DNA of 51,193 nt from NCBI GenBank assembly GCA_016987375.1, contig PJRA01000048.1, positions 608,977-660,169 on the forward strand, in the 5' to 3' direction. This document shows, piece after piece, positions 34,705-45,700 of the stretch; positions within the stretch are counted from its first letter, which is position 1, and the number at the start of each line of letters is the position of its first letter. This DNA comes from Brachionus koreanus (taxonomy: Eukaryota > Rotifera > Eurotatoria > Ploima > Brachionidae). The notes beneath the pieces are model-generated. The model was not told where the DNA came from. It saw only the letters and a list, made by a program, of their open reading frames with translations, and searched no databases. Made by a program: the position numbers and the translations under genes.

Positions 34705-35028
34705 ATGTTTATTAGTCACTTAATTTTGATGATAATTTTTCTAAATTGTTTGCTTGGATTGTCAGCAAAGGGCCCAATTAACAACATCTCCAGTGCCAAG
34801 GATCCAAATTCAAATAGAATGCTTTTGTTTTCAATAGTTCTATGTTGCTTTGTGTTTGCTTTAGCTGCGTCATGGCTGTTTTTAACTCAGCAAGGAAATA
34901 ATTTGAGAAGTCGAGCTATTGATAGCTTGCCAATTAATAATGGCATTAGATCGAAAAAGTCAGCTTTGAAGAACGAGAAAAAAGCCGTTGAAATCGAAAT
35001 GCTCACTTTGAAAAAAAAAACAGCCTAA
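34705..35028 (+). CDS. Small single-exon membrane protein, unknown function
   Basis: A 107-residue open frame whose layout is not random. It starts with a hydrophobic signal-like segment (MFISHLILMIIFLNCLLGLS), followed by a short polar lumenal/extracellular stretch (KGPINNISSAKDPNSNR). A strong transmembrane helix (LLFSIVLCCFVFALAASWLF) precedes a basic, charged tail ending in KKKTA. Topology would be type I with about 45 cytoplasmic residues. Codon use is mixed rather than AT-only. A possible splice acceptor (TTTAG) lies about 25 bp before the ATG, so a 5' leader exon is possible. I do not recognise a family and give no function. The KKxTA-like C-terminus resembles a dilysine ER-retrieval signal only loosely. 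Confidence 0.55.
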   Translation: MFISHLILMIIFLNCLLGLSAKGPINNISSAKDPNSNRMLLFSIVLCCFVFALAASWLFLTQQGNNLRSRAIDSLPINNGIRSKKSALKNEKKAVEIEMLTLKKKTA

Positions 35029-35739
35029 TTAATTGAGCATATTTTTAGAAAATATTTTAAAATTATTTTTTTATTTTTTTTTCAGTTTAAATAAATTCTA
35101 TCAAAATTAACAAGGAAAAATTGAAATTGAAATTTTTTTTTTGAAACATAAGAAAAACTATTTAATTAAAGTCTTAAATGTATTCAAATATTGTGCAATG
35201 AGTATTATCTAAATTTAGGAACATAATCTTAGATTTTTATCTGATCTCAATTAAAATAATACTATTAGATTACATCAATATATTTGATTTAATTGTTTCT
35301 CTAGCTCAAAATTAAATTGATAATCAAAAAACTTGAATTAAAAACAAAAAATTTTAAAAAACAAAATCCCATGATTGTTCTAATATAAAGTGGCTTTATT
35401 TTCCACATCTGTTCAATTTTTGACCAAAAAACCAACTGTTGTTGAATCAATTATATTGCAGGAGGAGTCTTAGCTTGATTGAAATTGTTCTACTAATTAA
35501 AAAAAAATAAAAACTTATACAAACAATTTGTCTTAAATTAAATTAATCAGCTTTTTTTTTAAATATAAAAAAATTTTAAATGTTCAAATTTTCATCTAAT
35601 TAAAGGTAATAAACTCTTTGTATAAATATTTATTTTTAAAATCTCCTACTCTCAGGAATATTCTCAGTGATCATGAAAATTCAAATACAAGTTCAATATA
35701 TTTTAGAATGATTAAAATTAACTAAAAATTTTTAATTTT
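35029..35739. other. AT-rich spacer
   Basis: This is the presumed 3' UTR of the small membrane-protein gene followed by intergenic sequence. Nothing else can be supported. Confidence 0.4.
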
Positions 35740-36519
35740 TTTTGTTAGAGGTTCTTAAAAAAAGCAGTCTTGTATCTTGTGGGTCCAATTACAGTATTAA
35801 TTCGACTTTCTCTTTCACAAGGAAAATTACTTCTCATTTGCAAAATGGCGAAAAAATATAAAAAATATTGGTAAATGGTTTGTTACCTTTCTTAAAAGGT
35901 GTTTTTAAAGAAAGGTAACAAACCATATACGAGTAATTACCACCCAGTCTTTCTTTTGACTTCATTACGACAGCTCTCAGCACAGGATGTTCAATCGAAG
36001 TCTTATACACTGAAGTTAGAGGTAACCAGCGGAATACCACAAGGCTCAGTTTTGGGACCTTTTTTATTTGTAATATTTATATACGATCTTTTTACTCGTT
36101 TGATTAATAAAAGTTTTATTTATACAAAAAATCCTTCTTTTGATTATACCTTTTGTTGCAGGATTGGCACAAGGAAATTAACTAAAACAACTATTGGAAA
36201 AGATCAGAGGATTTATGTTCAAGCTAGATCAAATATTGAACCACTCGTGCAAATCGCACTCTGGATATGATAGCTAAAAGCTTTAAAAACTTGAACGTTG
36301 ACTCATTGACGGCATGTTTACTTCTTAAATAGAGTGGTCCCTCAATTGAATAGGTTGCCTGATAGTGTTATCAAATCCAAATCCACGGAAGCTTTCAAGG
36401 TTGCGATGGACAAATTCAATGGATATGGCTGCTTCAGCCCCATACCGCCAATCAGTAATGGGCTCAGATATTCTTTTTAGAATGTCGCAGCAAGAACTAC
36501 TAACTAACTAACTAACTAA
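35740..36519 (+). mobile_element. LINE fragment: RT motif to 3' end with CTAA-repeat tail
   Basis: From 35899 the + frame reads FLKKGNKPYTSNYHPVFLLT, the conserved segment before the RT fingers, and then jumps to GIPQGSVLGPFLFVIFIYDL (about 36029-36088), so the sequence in between is deleted. From about 36330 another frame gives LNRLPDSVIKSKSTEAFKVA, typical of the extreme C-terminus of such LINEs. The element closes with ACTAACTAACTAACTAA (about 36501-36518), a 3' short-repeat tail. Stops and deletions make it inactive. A 19-bp perfect inverted repeat lies at its 5' side (listed separately). Confidence 0.85.
35875..35926. repeat. Perfect 19-bp inverted repeat at the 5' side of the LINE fragment
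   Basis: ATGGTTTGTTACCTTTCTT (35875-35893) is exactly inverted at 35908-35926 with a 14-nt spacer. The right arm is part of the LINE coding sequence (KKGNKP), so the left arm is an inverted copy of element sequence. This arrangement could come from a twin-priming type 5' inversion or from a local rearrangement. Confidence 0.8.
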
Positions 36520-36719
36520 AATTAAGAATGCTTTACACATCACTTGTAGGACCTCATTTAGAATTAAATAGTAATTTTTATATATGGTGTGATATAGCGA
36601 CATTTCTGTCGATATCACTGGGTTAGTTAACTAACTAAACCCTGAGCGTTTAAGTTAGAATAGAGCATAAATAGCTGCTCCTAAACGTCTAACGAGGAGA
36701 TCGGATAGACGGGCCCAAG
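36520..36719 (+). mobile_element. Second LINE-like fragment, 3'-coding remnant
   Basis: Reading + from about 36520, LRMLYTSLVGPHLELNSNF matches the post-RT L-Y-x-S-L-V-R-P-H-L-E motif of LINEs. It is followed by a short inverted word pair (GATATAGCGACA/TGTCGATATC, about 36590-36616) and a frame containing IAAPKRLTRRSDRRAQDA of uncertain origin. It directly follows the tail of the previous fragment, so it is probably a separate insertion. Confidence 0.6.
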
Positions 36720-37241
36720 ACGCATAAAAAAAATTTATTTTATCAAAAAGTTGAAAAACACATAAGTCAAAAATAAAAAAATGTTAATGACACATAAAAA
36801 ATATTTTATCATATAATTTTTATATATTAATAAAGAGGTAACAACGCATATAACCTAATCTTTTTCATACCAATAACCTGCTTTTCTCTTTTTTGATGTT
36901 GTCCTTGAATTAAATTTTTGAAAGAAAATACCGGGAAAACAAATGGAATCTAGTAAACAGCACCCGACAAGATGAGTGCAGATATTGATTTAGAAAAAAT
37001 TCGAGTTCGGTGTCAGAATTCAGCTCGGGCATAACAATTCATTCTATTTTATTCTCATTTCTAAAATTTTGTCGAAAATTTTATGCTTTTACACCAAAAA
37101 ATGTTAACTTTAAGATCGATTAGAACAAAAAAATGATATAAGAAAGAGAAAAGCGCATAAACTAAACAAAATAAAATAAAAATTTTTATGTGTTGTTCAA
37201 CTTTTAGAAAAGTTATATTTGCATTTTAATTTTTTATGCGT
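36720..37241 (-). mobile_element. Putative DNA transposon remnant with ACGCATAAA inverted ends
   Basis: The left end ACGCATAAAAA (36720) is mirrored at the right end (TTTTTATGCGT, to 37241), with further inverted matches inside (AAAAGTTGAAAAACACATAA near 36750-36769 against TTATGTGTTGTTCAACTTTT near 37187-37206). Inside, the minus strand at about 37065-36985 carries a degraded coding stretch (NENKIE, stop, IVMPELNSDTELEFF) related to the remnant at 13846-14052. I see no clear target-site duplication, so the boundaries are provisional. Confidence 0.55.
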
Positions 37242-39713
37242 TATTTATGTGGTTTCACTTTTTTTATTTGTTTTTAATCCTCAGTCCAAGATCATTCCTT
37301 CATTTCTATAATATGATTATTCGACAAGGCTTAAGATGTTTAACTTAACCAAACTCATAATTAGGCGCAAGAGAACTGATTTAATTAAATTACTTAAAAT
37401 AATTAATGAACATAAAATTATTAATTTTGAGAATGACAATGAATTTTTTTTTAAAATTGGAAGTAAAAATTGAGAAATCATAATAAATGCAGTGTTAGGG
37501 AAGAAGTGAAAAATTTTATGAAACGATATCATCAAATATCTTGAAGAATAAAAACGCATTAACCTTGTTTTGAACACCACAGACTCACAAATTGTATATA
37601 AATTAAATTTTTAATTTTTTTCCTTCTTCTACATATTTATAATTTTGTACTCAATCTTTACGTAACAATTGGATTTAAACGAAGGCGTTAGCCATTCGGA
37701 CAAACCTAGGGACTCGCCCTAAATTATATCTTTTATAAATAAATAAATTGTTTTGAACACCTATTAATTGAATCTATGCTATTATATTTATGAAAGCATG
37801 TGTAACAAATAAGAAACCAAGCAATCAAGTTTGCAAGCATAGATGAATTCATTGAGAAATGACAAGAAAATTTCAATGGAACAAATACAAAAAGCACTCA
37901 TTGAGAGATCTAAAGAGACTTAAATTCTATGGAAACACAAACAAATTGTATTGGAAGCCGGTTGCGAAAGTTTAAGCATAACCTCAAGGAAATGTTTATT
38001 TTTTAATTTTTCTATGATTCAATCATATGTAAATGAAATTACCAAGTAAAAAATTAACGTGAAATGAAACATATCCAATTTTTTTCCTAAGTTAGCAACT
38101 TATTTTTATTTTAGATTGATGAATAAAATTTTAGATGTTTTTTTTTAAAGTAATTTTTTAAAATTTTGTTCAAAATATTCAATTTAATGTTAAATTTACA
38201 AATTTAAAAAAATTAATTTTTTAAACAAAACAATTAATTTCAATAATAATAATAATAAGCTTTAGCAAACTAACTGCAGAACAAGGCGATAAAGAGCCTT
38301 ACTATTGGAGCTGTCTTGTTTTAACAATTTTAATTATTATTATTAAAAAAATTATGAAAAAAAGTTTTGTTTTTCGAACTGCTTTTTTGCCTTGGCTACT
38401 TTATTAGCCTTCTTTTTTGGTTCAATCGCTACCGAAATGTATCTTGCTGGCAGAGTCTAACAGTTTTGGTTTATAGCTAAGGAAATGATATGAAAAAAAA
38501 ACATTTTTCAAGAAATACCAACAACAACATTTACTTTTAGCTCAAACATTAAAATTGAACTCTTTAAATTTATTTTTGAATTTTAATTCTGTAGTTTGAC
38601 AAAAGATAAATTAAGCATTAATAAAATTTTCATCCTCTTTTTTTGTTAAAATAAGCATATTTGATTTCTTCTTTACTTTTATAAACAATGTCTCTTATAC
38701 TCTTATATAATCTTCAGTAGTCAGCATAGCGGGACTAGGTTAGTCTTTCTGCTTTGTCAATTTTGTTAAACTAAATTTGACCGTAAAATATTAACTATTA
38801 TTATTATTAAAATCTTAGAAGCATTTTATATCATTGATAGATATTGATTTCCAAATGGAATCAAAACTCAATTTAATTTTGAATATTTTGAAATTCAAAT
38901 TTTTCTTTAAATATTTTTATTTCTAATTATTTTTTTAATTTATATAATTTTTTTCAATATCTAAAGATTCAATTTTTAAATCAAAATGAAATAATATTTA
39001 TTTTTAAAATTTATTTATTTTGTAAAAAACCATCTAAAATTAATTTTATAAAAAAAATCTTATGTCTTTTCGATTATTGAAATTTTTAATAAATAAAGTT
39101 GCTGAAAATTTTAGTTATAGGTCTTTTTTTTGTTAAAAACTATTTCAAAACATCGTAAATTTGTTCAAACCTGTTATTTGAAAAATAAATGAGAAAAAAC
39201 ATTTTAAAAATTAAATTTCAAGAAAATTTTTCTTACCCTGAAAACTGTTTAGATTAACTTAAAAAACTTTTAGAACTTTTACATTTTCTTGACAACAATC
39301 GAATATTTAATTTATTTTATTAAAAGACACCAAATATAATCTGAAATATTTTAATTGATTCTATATTCAATTTTGATCTTCTTTTAGTATGAAAGCGTGA
39401 AAAATAGTTTATATTGATTAGATTAGCAATCATATCGTGATTCAAAGCAATTAATAACAAGTTAACAAAAAAATTTTTCTCTTTCTTTTTTTATTTCTAG
39501 ACACAAATAGAAAATAAATTAAAATTTTTCTAAATATCGAAATAAACACAATTAAAAGCTGTTTTTAACTTTTAAGTATTCATTAACTAAAATTTTAAAA
39601 TTTAATTTTTTTTTACTGCTGTTGATTAAGATATTAAAAAAAACATACCTTAATCACAAGTTACTTTTTTTTTTGTTTGAAATTAAAAGCAATTAATTTT
39701 GCGCTATTATATA
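37242..39713. other. AT-rich interval upstream of the cysteine-rich lectin-like gene
   Basis: It contains one short retroelement tail (37620-37750). The minus-strand open stretch 37580-37317 has low-complexity codons and no family signal. The region 38250-38470 has some mixed-composition words but no exon. The last few hundred bases presumably hold the promoter of the gene starting at 39714; no element can be named. Confidence 0.4.
37620..37750 (+). mobile_element. Short retroelement 3'-end (SINE/LINE-tail family)
   Basis: The core CGAAGGCGTTAGCCATTCGG, then ACAAACCTAGGGAC, CGCCCTAAATTAT and an ATAAATAAATAAAT tail. It nearly matches 28690-28826 and is alignable with the three minus-strand copies around the assembly gap. 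The tandem 3' tail is the hallmark used to call it a retroelement end. Confidence 0.68.
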
Positions 39714-42700
39714 ATGGCGTCAAAGCTAAAAGAGAAAAAATCTGATGTAATTCTTCAAGCAGTGACCAAATCACTTGAGCAAAAAAATCAAACCACTTCA
39801 AATATTTATCAGGTATTTTAAAATGAAGTTCAAATTGATGAAAATTAATTTATCCGAATCAAGTATGATGTAGAAAGTCCAGTTTCAAGCGAGTTTAAAA
39901 TTTTTCACAAAAAATTTGTCATTAGACCTTGGATTTTGTTTATAGCAGTAAATTTGATAGTCATTTTGGTGCTAGTTGCTATCGGATACGGCATTAGTCT
40001 TGCAATTAGCTTGGCCTGTAGACTTTTCTCTTCAAATTTAAAATTTAATAGCTTATTCTCTTATTTAACAGTTCCCAAACTTCACGGTGATTTTTGCGTT
40101 TCAACAAGTGAATGTTCTCAGTCAGACAGTCTTATGTGTGTTGATCATGCTTGTGTTTGTCCTACGACAAAATATTTTAATGGAACCACCTGTGGTACCC
40201 ACTTTAAGCAAATGTGCTAAATTTAAATTTAATTTTAAATTTTGAAGCTGATCGATTTAGTTATGGAACAGGGTGTACCAATTTTTATCCAAATGAGTGT
40301 GGATATGGATTAGACTGCTATTTTGACACTGATAAAAAATTTGCTGTTTGTAATTGCTCAATTGAACGATTTTGGGATACAAGAACAAATTATTGTGGTA
40401 ATTTAGTGTTTTTTTTTTAAATATTTATTTATTAAAAAATATTGTCTTGGTTGGATTTAGCAAAAAAGGATAATATATTTTCTATAGAAATGAAAATATA
40501 GAATAAAATTAATAGTTTAACTCGATTAATTTTATTAAGTTAAAAATTCTATAAGACAAAAATATTTGTATCATTTAAAAACCAAATATATATCGGATAT
40601 ATTAAGATGAATCATCAAATTACCAACAGACATTGTTGATTCTAATAGCTTTAAGGCAAATCCAAACTATATTTTAAATAAAAATAATACTTTACAATCT
40701 AATTTTTTTAAAAACTTTTTAGTAATTTAAAAAAAAGGGGAAATTATTTTCTCTATACTCTTTAACCATTTATTAAAAAAAGTTGATTTATTTCTTGTTC
40801 AATTGAATACATTCAGCTTCAACGAGATTTATGGTTCGAACAATCCCAAGATAATTTTTAAGACGCAAAATTTTACAAATAATTTCAAAAGTAAAGATTC
40901 CTTTTTTTTCCAAAACAGAATAAACCATGCTCTTCAAAAAGTTTTTTTTATCTTTAAAAAAGCCAGTTAGAAAACTTTCTCTATGAATGTCATGACTGCC
41001 AATCATGGTGGCTTAAATTTGAATATTTAAAATTGAAACTGGTTGTATTCATCTCCTTAAATTAAATATGGCAATTAAATTTTTAGTAATTTTGATAGTC
41101 TAACTATACAACTCTGTAGTAAAAGCAACACTGATGTACGAAAGTGAATGTTGGGGAATGTATGAATCTGATAAAAGAAGTCTGAACTCCTCCACACTGG
41201 GAGCCTGCGGAGGATTCTGGGGATGCACTGGTCTGAGTAATTGTTCAGAGCAATTAAGTCAATGCATTAAGAACAAAAGATAGCGATGGCTTGGACAAGT
41301 ACTTAGAATGAAAGAAAAAAGGATACCAAAAAAAGCTCTTCAATGGAAACTCCAAGGGCGACGTAAGGTAGAAAGATCTTGATCATTAGATGTTTTAAAT
41401 ATTAGGTTTTTCGAGATTCTTTCAAACTCTTTTAATGATTATCCAAGTCACTTTTTTGAATTTTTTTAGTGATGTTGGTTAACCAACGCTTGGTGGACCA
41501 AATTTGCCAACTTTGGCTAACCCAAATCAGGTAAGCCAATTTTTGGTCGACCGAATTTTGGTTAGTCAATATTTGGTTCTTAATTTGGTCTCCCAAAAAA
41601 AAAAAATAAGCTGGCTATCCAACTAAAAAAAGATAAATCACTAATAAAAATCTTACAATCATTTTTATTTTGAATTCAAGATTAAAAACAATCCGAATAT
41701 ACATTTTTTCGTTTTATTAAGGCTTTAAAAAGATTCTTAATGTAAAAAATTTAATGTGGTTGTGTATATTCTAAAATTTAAATATTCAAATTTTTAAAAA
41801 AAAAATAGGATATATGATATATGGTTTAGGATCAAAATCAATTAAAATCTTTATCAAAGATTAATGAAAGAATTAATTTTATTTTGTTCAAAGTTAAAGT
41901 CTTAAAATTCTATTTTTATTCTATATTAAAATTTATTGATCTCAAAATTTAAAAAATTTCAAAATTTGTTAATTAGATAATTAAATTTAGGTCAAAATTT
42001 GGTCGACCAAAATTTAGCTGGTTAGCCTAAATTGACTAACCAGCTAACCAAGCTTAACCAACATGATTAAAATTTTTCTTTTTTTTGCTCAAAAAACAGT
42101 TAAAATGTCATAATTTTTTTTATTTCATTATGAACAAGTATTTTAAAAATTTTCATCAGATTGAGTGTAAAATTTCGTAAAATTTTTATTTGAAACATCA
42201 TTCATATATATTACTATTTAACATTTTAGTACCGCTTTTCTTAAGCAAAATATTTAGTAATTTCTTAGAATAAATCAAACCTAGCTTTTGTTTGACCAAA
42301 GATTTTTCTTGATGTGAAGCATGCATTTGTTCTAATTTCTAAAATTTTCTTCTGTTTTTTTTTTAGCATTTATAACACCACCGTTTTGAATCAGTCCAAA
42401 GTGATATTATTAACATCAGCCAACATTGAAATTATTGATTCAATATTGTTTTGGAAACCCATTAATATCTAATAGATTATTGACATGAAACAAGCCCTGC
42501 AGAAAATAACATTTTTTTAATCCTTATTCATTTCGGCGAGCTCTTTCATGATTGTTGGCCTCTATGTTACTGCTGGTCTTCCTACTTTATGTGGAGTTTC
42601 TATCGAAGGACTTTTTTTGGTATCCTTTTTTCTTTCATTCTAAGTACATGTCCAAGCCATCGCTATCTTTTGTTCTTAATGCATTGACTTAATTGCTCTG

Positions 42701-45700
42701 AATTTGTTCAACAATTACTCTGACCAGTGCATCCCCAGAATCCTCCGCAGGCTTCCAGTGTGGAAGGTGTTCAAACGTTTGTCTGTCCTGTCGTGCAATG
42801 GTTCGAACACCCGACATCAATCTTTTCCCAAAGATCATGATGCTAAGAACTCAATAGATAATTTTCAATTTTGAATCAAAGATATCAATCGGAATATAAT
42901 TACTTTCATTTGACTCCACTATTTATGAACAAGAGTAATGTTTACCTTCTAACAATATCTTGAACATACAGAATTTTTTTTTAATAAAAATTTGAAATTT
43001 AATTATGTAGACAAATTAAGTATTTTACTTGAAAGTTAATGAAAATCATTTAAAAATTAGTTTTAAAAACAAGATTCTTATTTTTTAAAGCTTTTATTAA
43101 AAATTTTATTTCTATTGAATAATATTTCTGTATTTTTTTAAAATACACCTCGTAGTTTTTTTAGTGTTAATGATATATCATTAATCATTGATCATTTAAC
43201 AATAAGTATTAATGGATATTTTCGAGTTGTTTATTTGTTTGAATTAGAATTTTTAAAATACATATCTAAAATTTAAATCAATTGAATTAAATTTTCGTTA
43301 TTTAGAATTGAAATATTCATACAGTCAAACTGGTTGCACAAGTTCTGATCAATGCGCTAATGGAGCTAACATGATTTGTTCAGGTTCAGTTTGCACTTGT
43401 GACTCGCCAAATTTTTGGAATGGCACTCATTGTGGCCTGATCGCTACCTACATGCAAAATTGTTCAATTGAAATTAGTTGTGACTCTACCAAGTTGCTTA
43501 ATTGTAGCATAGTTGGAGAAAATTTATTCAAGTGTTTATGTCGACCGACATATTACTGGTCATCAAGTACTTGCGTGTCAAAATTAACGCACACTGATAC
43601 GTGTACGGATTCAAGTCAATGTAGAGAAGACTTCGGCCTGGTTTGCTATGGATCATGTTCATGTTTAAATACACATTTTTGGAACGGTGTCTGTGAGCGT
43701 AAAAAACAATTTGGAGTAGCGTGTGCTAACACTGGTGAATGTGATGACAATATTGGACTGACTGTTTGCAGCTCTACGTGCCAATGTCCGGCTATTACAC
43801 ACTTTTACAATGGAACTGCCTGTCGTAAGTTTGATTTGTGATTTAAAAGAATAAATAAAATTTTATCAAAGACTTCATTTTTTTATTTATTGATTTTTAT
43901 TAAAGAGTCTGTATTGCTTACTGGTCTGAACTGTGACTCTTCATTTGCTTGTGATACTACAAAAGGATTAACTTGTGAACCAATACTAAAACAGTGCATG
44001 TAAGTAGTTGAGTGTAAAAAAAATCTAGGAAATTTAAATTTTGTTTTTTTTTTTTAGCTGTACTGATTCAAATAGATTTTGGGATTATTCTACTTGTGGT
44101 AATTAAATTTACAAATATAAGAATAAATTGAATTCAAAAAAATATATTTAAGTTGCAAAACGTATTTCTGGTGAAGCTTGTGTTCATGACATTCAGTGCC
44201 GAACTGATCTTGGCTTGTACTGCGATGTAAATAACACTAAAACATGCATGTATGTATTTTAGATTAATTAAACTTTTTTATGACAAAGTATTCATTTATT
44301 CTGAGTTCAACTGATTGGTGATAGACGACAAAAGATAGACGGATGGTCAACTTAGTTTTTTTTATTTCAAATACTTGTTTACTTTTAGTCAAAGTCAAAG
44401 ATTTTATTTTTTATTTTACAAAATCTTAAGTCAATTTCTTGAATTAATCAAGTATTTAAGCTAATTCACTTCTTTTTGAAAAAAAATTGCTAAATAACAA
44501 GTGTCGATGCTTAATACCTTGAACACCATTTAAACTAATAATTTTTTATTGTTGACATTCTAAAAAGCTGAACAAAATAGTTGTAAAAAATATTTTTTAG
44601 AATATCAAAAAGTCAAATTTTTTACTTTTATCTTAAATTTCGATTTTTGATTCTTAGATTTGATGATGTCTAACGTCTTGAACTAGACTTGACTTATCCC
44701 GTCTACACCTAAACTTTTGTTAACATTTAAAATATATTATTGAATATGATTTCTCTTGATGTTATCTCATTAATATTAAAGGAGCACTTAGGTGAATCGA
44801 TTTCGAGAGAGCTTTACTTGAAATAATGTTAACCTTTCCTGCTTTAAAAACCGTTTACCTTTTAGATATTCGAGCCAAATTTTTACTTAAGTTTAAGTAA
44901 AAGCCATAGGACTTGAGTTCATACAAGGAGGGGTAACTATACCATTCAAGATAAAGACTTCGTTTGTGAATATAAATTTCACATGCTGATTTGTATGCAT
45001 CCAAAAAAAGACTTAACATTTCATTGACAGTCAAATCATTAAAAATAAAATTTCAATTTTAATTTTATCTACAAAATTATTTATCAATTCGTAATTTCCT
45101 TTTTAAAAATTTTCTTAGGTTTTTCCTATCTGTTCATTATTTTTATTCAAATAATTCTAAGAGATCATCAAATTTCCTCTACTTAGGTTAAACATTACAC
45201 TGAACCGGTTTTTAACTACTGAGTTAGCCTCAGTAAAGACCAAGTATAATGTTGAAGTTTGTTCACCATCATTTAACTGGAAAGTGGGACATTTCACAAT
45301 TTGATAAAGAAAATTGTCACTTATCAGATTGAGGAGCTCTCTCTTACTCTGGCTCGCATGGTTATAGTACCAGTCACCGTGGCTATTCCACATCACGTTT
45401 TTGAGGCTTTCAGAAATTGATTTCAAATGAGCAAGCGCATTAAGTTAATCTAATTTATTGCTAAACGAGGTTAAGTTGTGGACAAGAAATTAATTTTAAC
45501 CTTTATTATTGAAATTTTGAATTGATCATTTAAACAGAAATATTAACACTAGAGAGACCGGCTGATCAATAAAAAAAATTTTTCAAATTTAGTAATGTAG
45601 ACAATTTAAAATTTTTTTCTGAAAATTGATTATTTTTTTTTATAAAAATTGAAAGCTTAACTAGCTTCTCTCTGAACAGTACAAACTAAGACTAACTTGT

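Larger units (their letters stand above)
40398..43305. other. 2.9-kb intron of the lectin-like gene, transposon-filled
   Basis: Donor GTAATT at 40398 and acceptor TTTAG at 43305. It contains two LINE C-terminal fragments in opposite orientation and a foldback DNA element between them (listed separately). The minus-strand open stretch 41006-40788 (MIGSHDIHRESFLTGFF...) is not low-complexity and may be another transposon piece, but I do not recognise it. No additional cysteine module is visible, and the flanking exon phases match without one. Confidence 0.7.

Noticed and set aside
37317..37580. 87-residue minus-strand frame
   Set aside because: Leucine/isoleucine/serine-rich AT translation typical of chance open stretches; no repeat or domain support.
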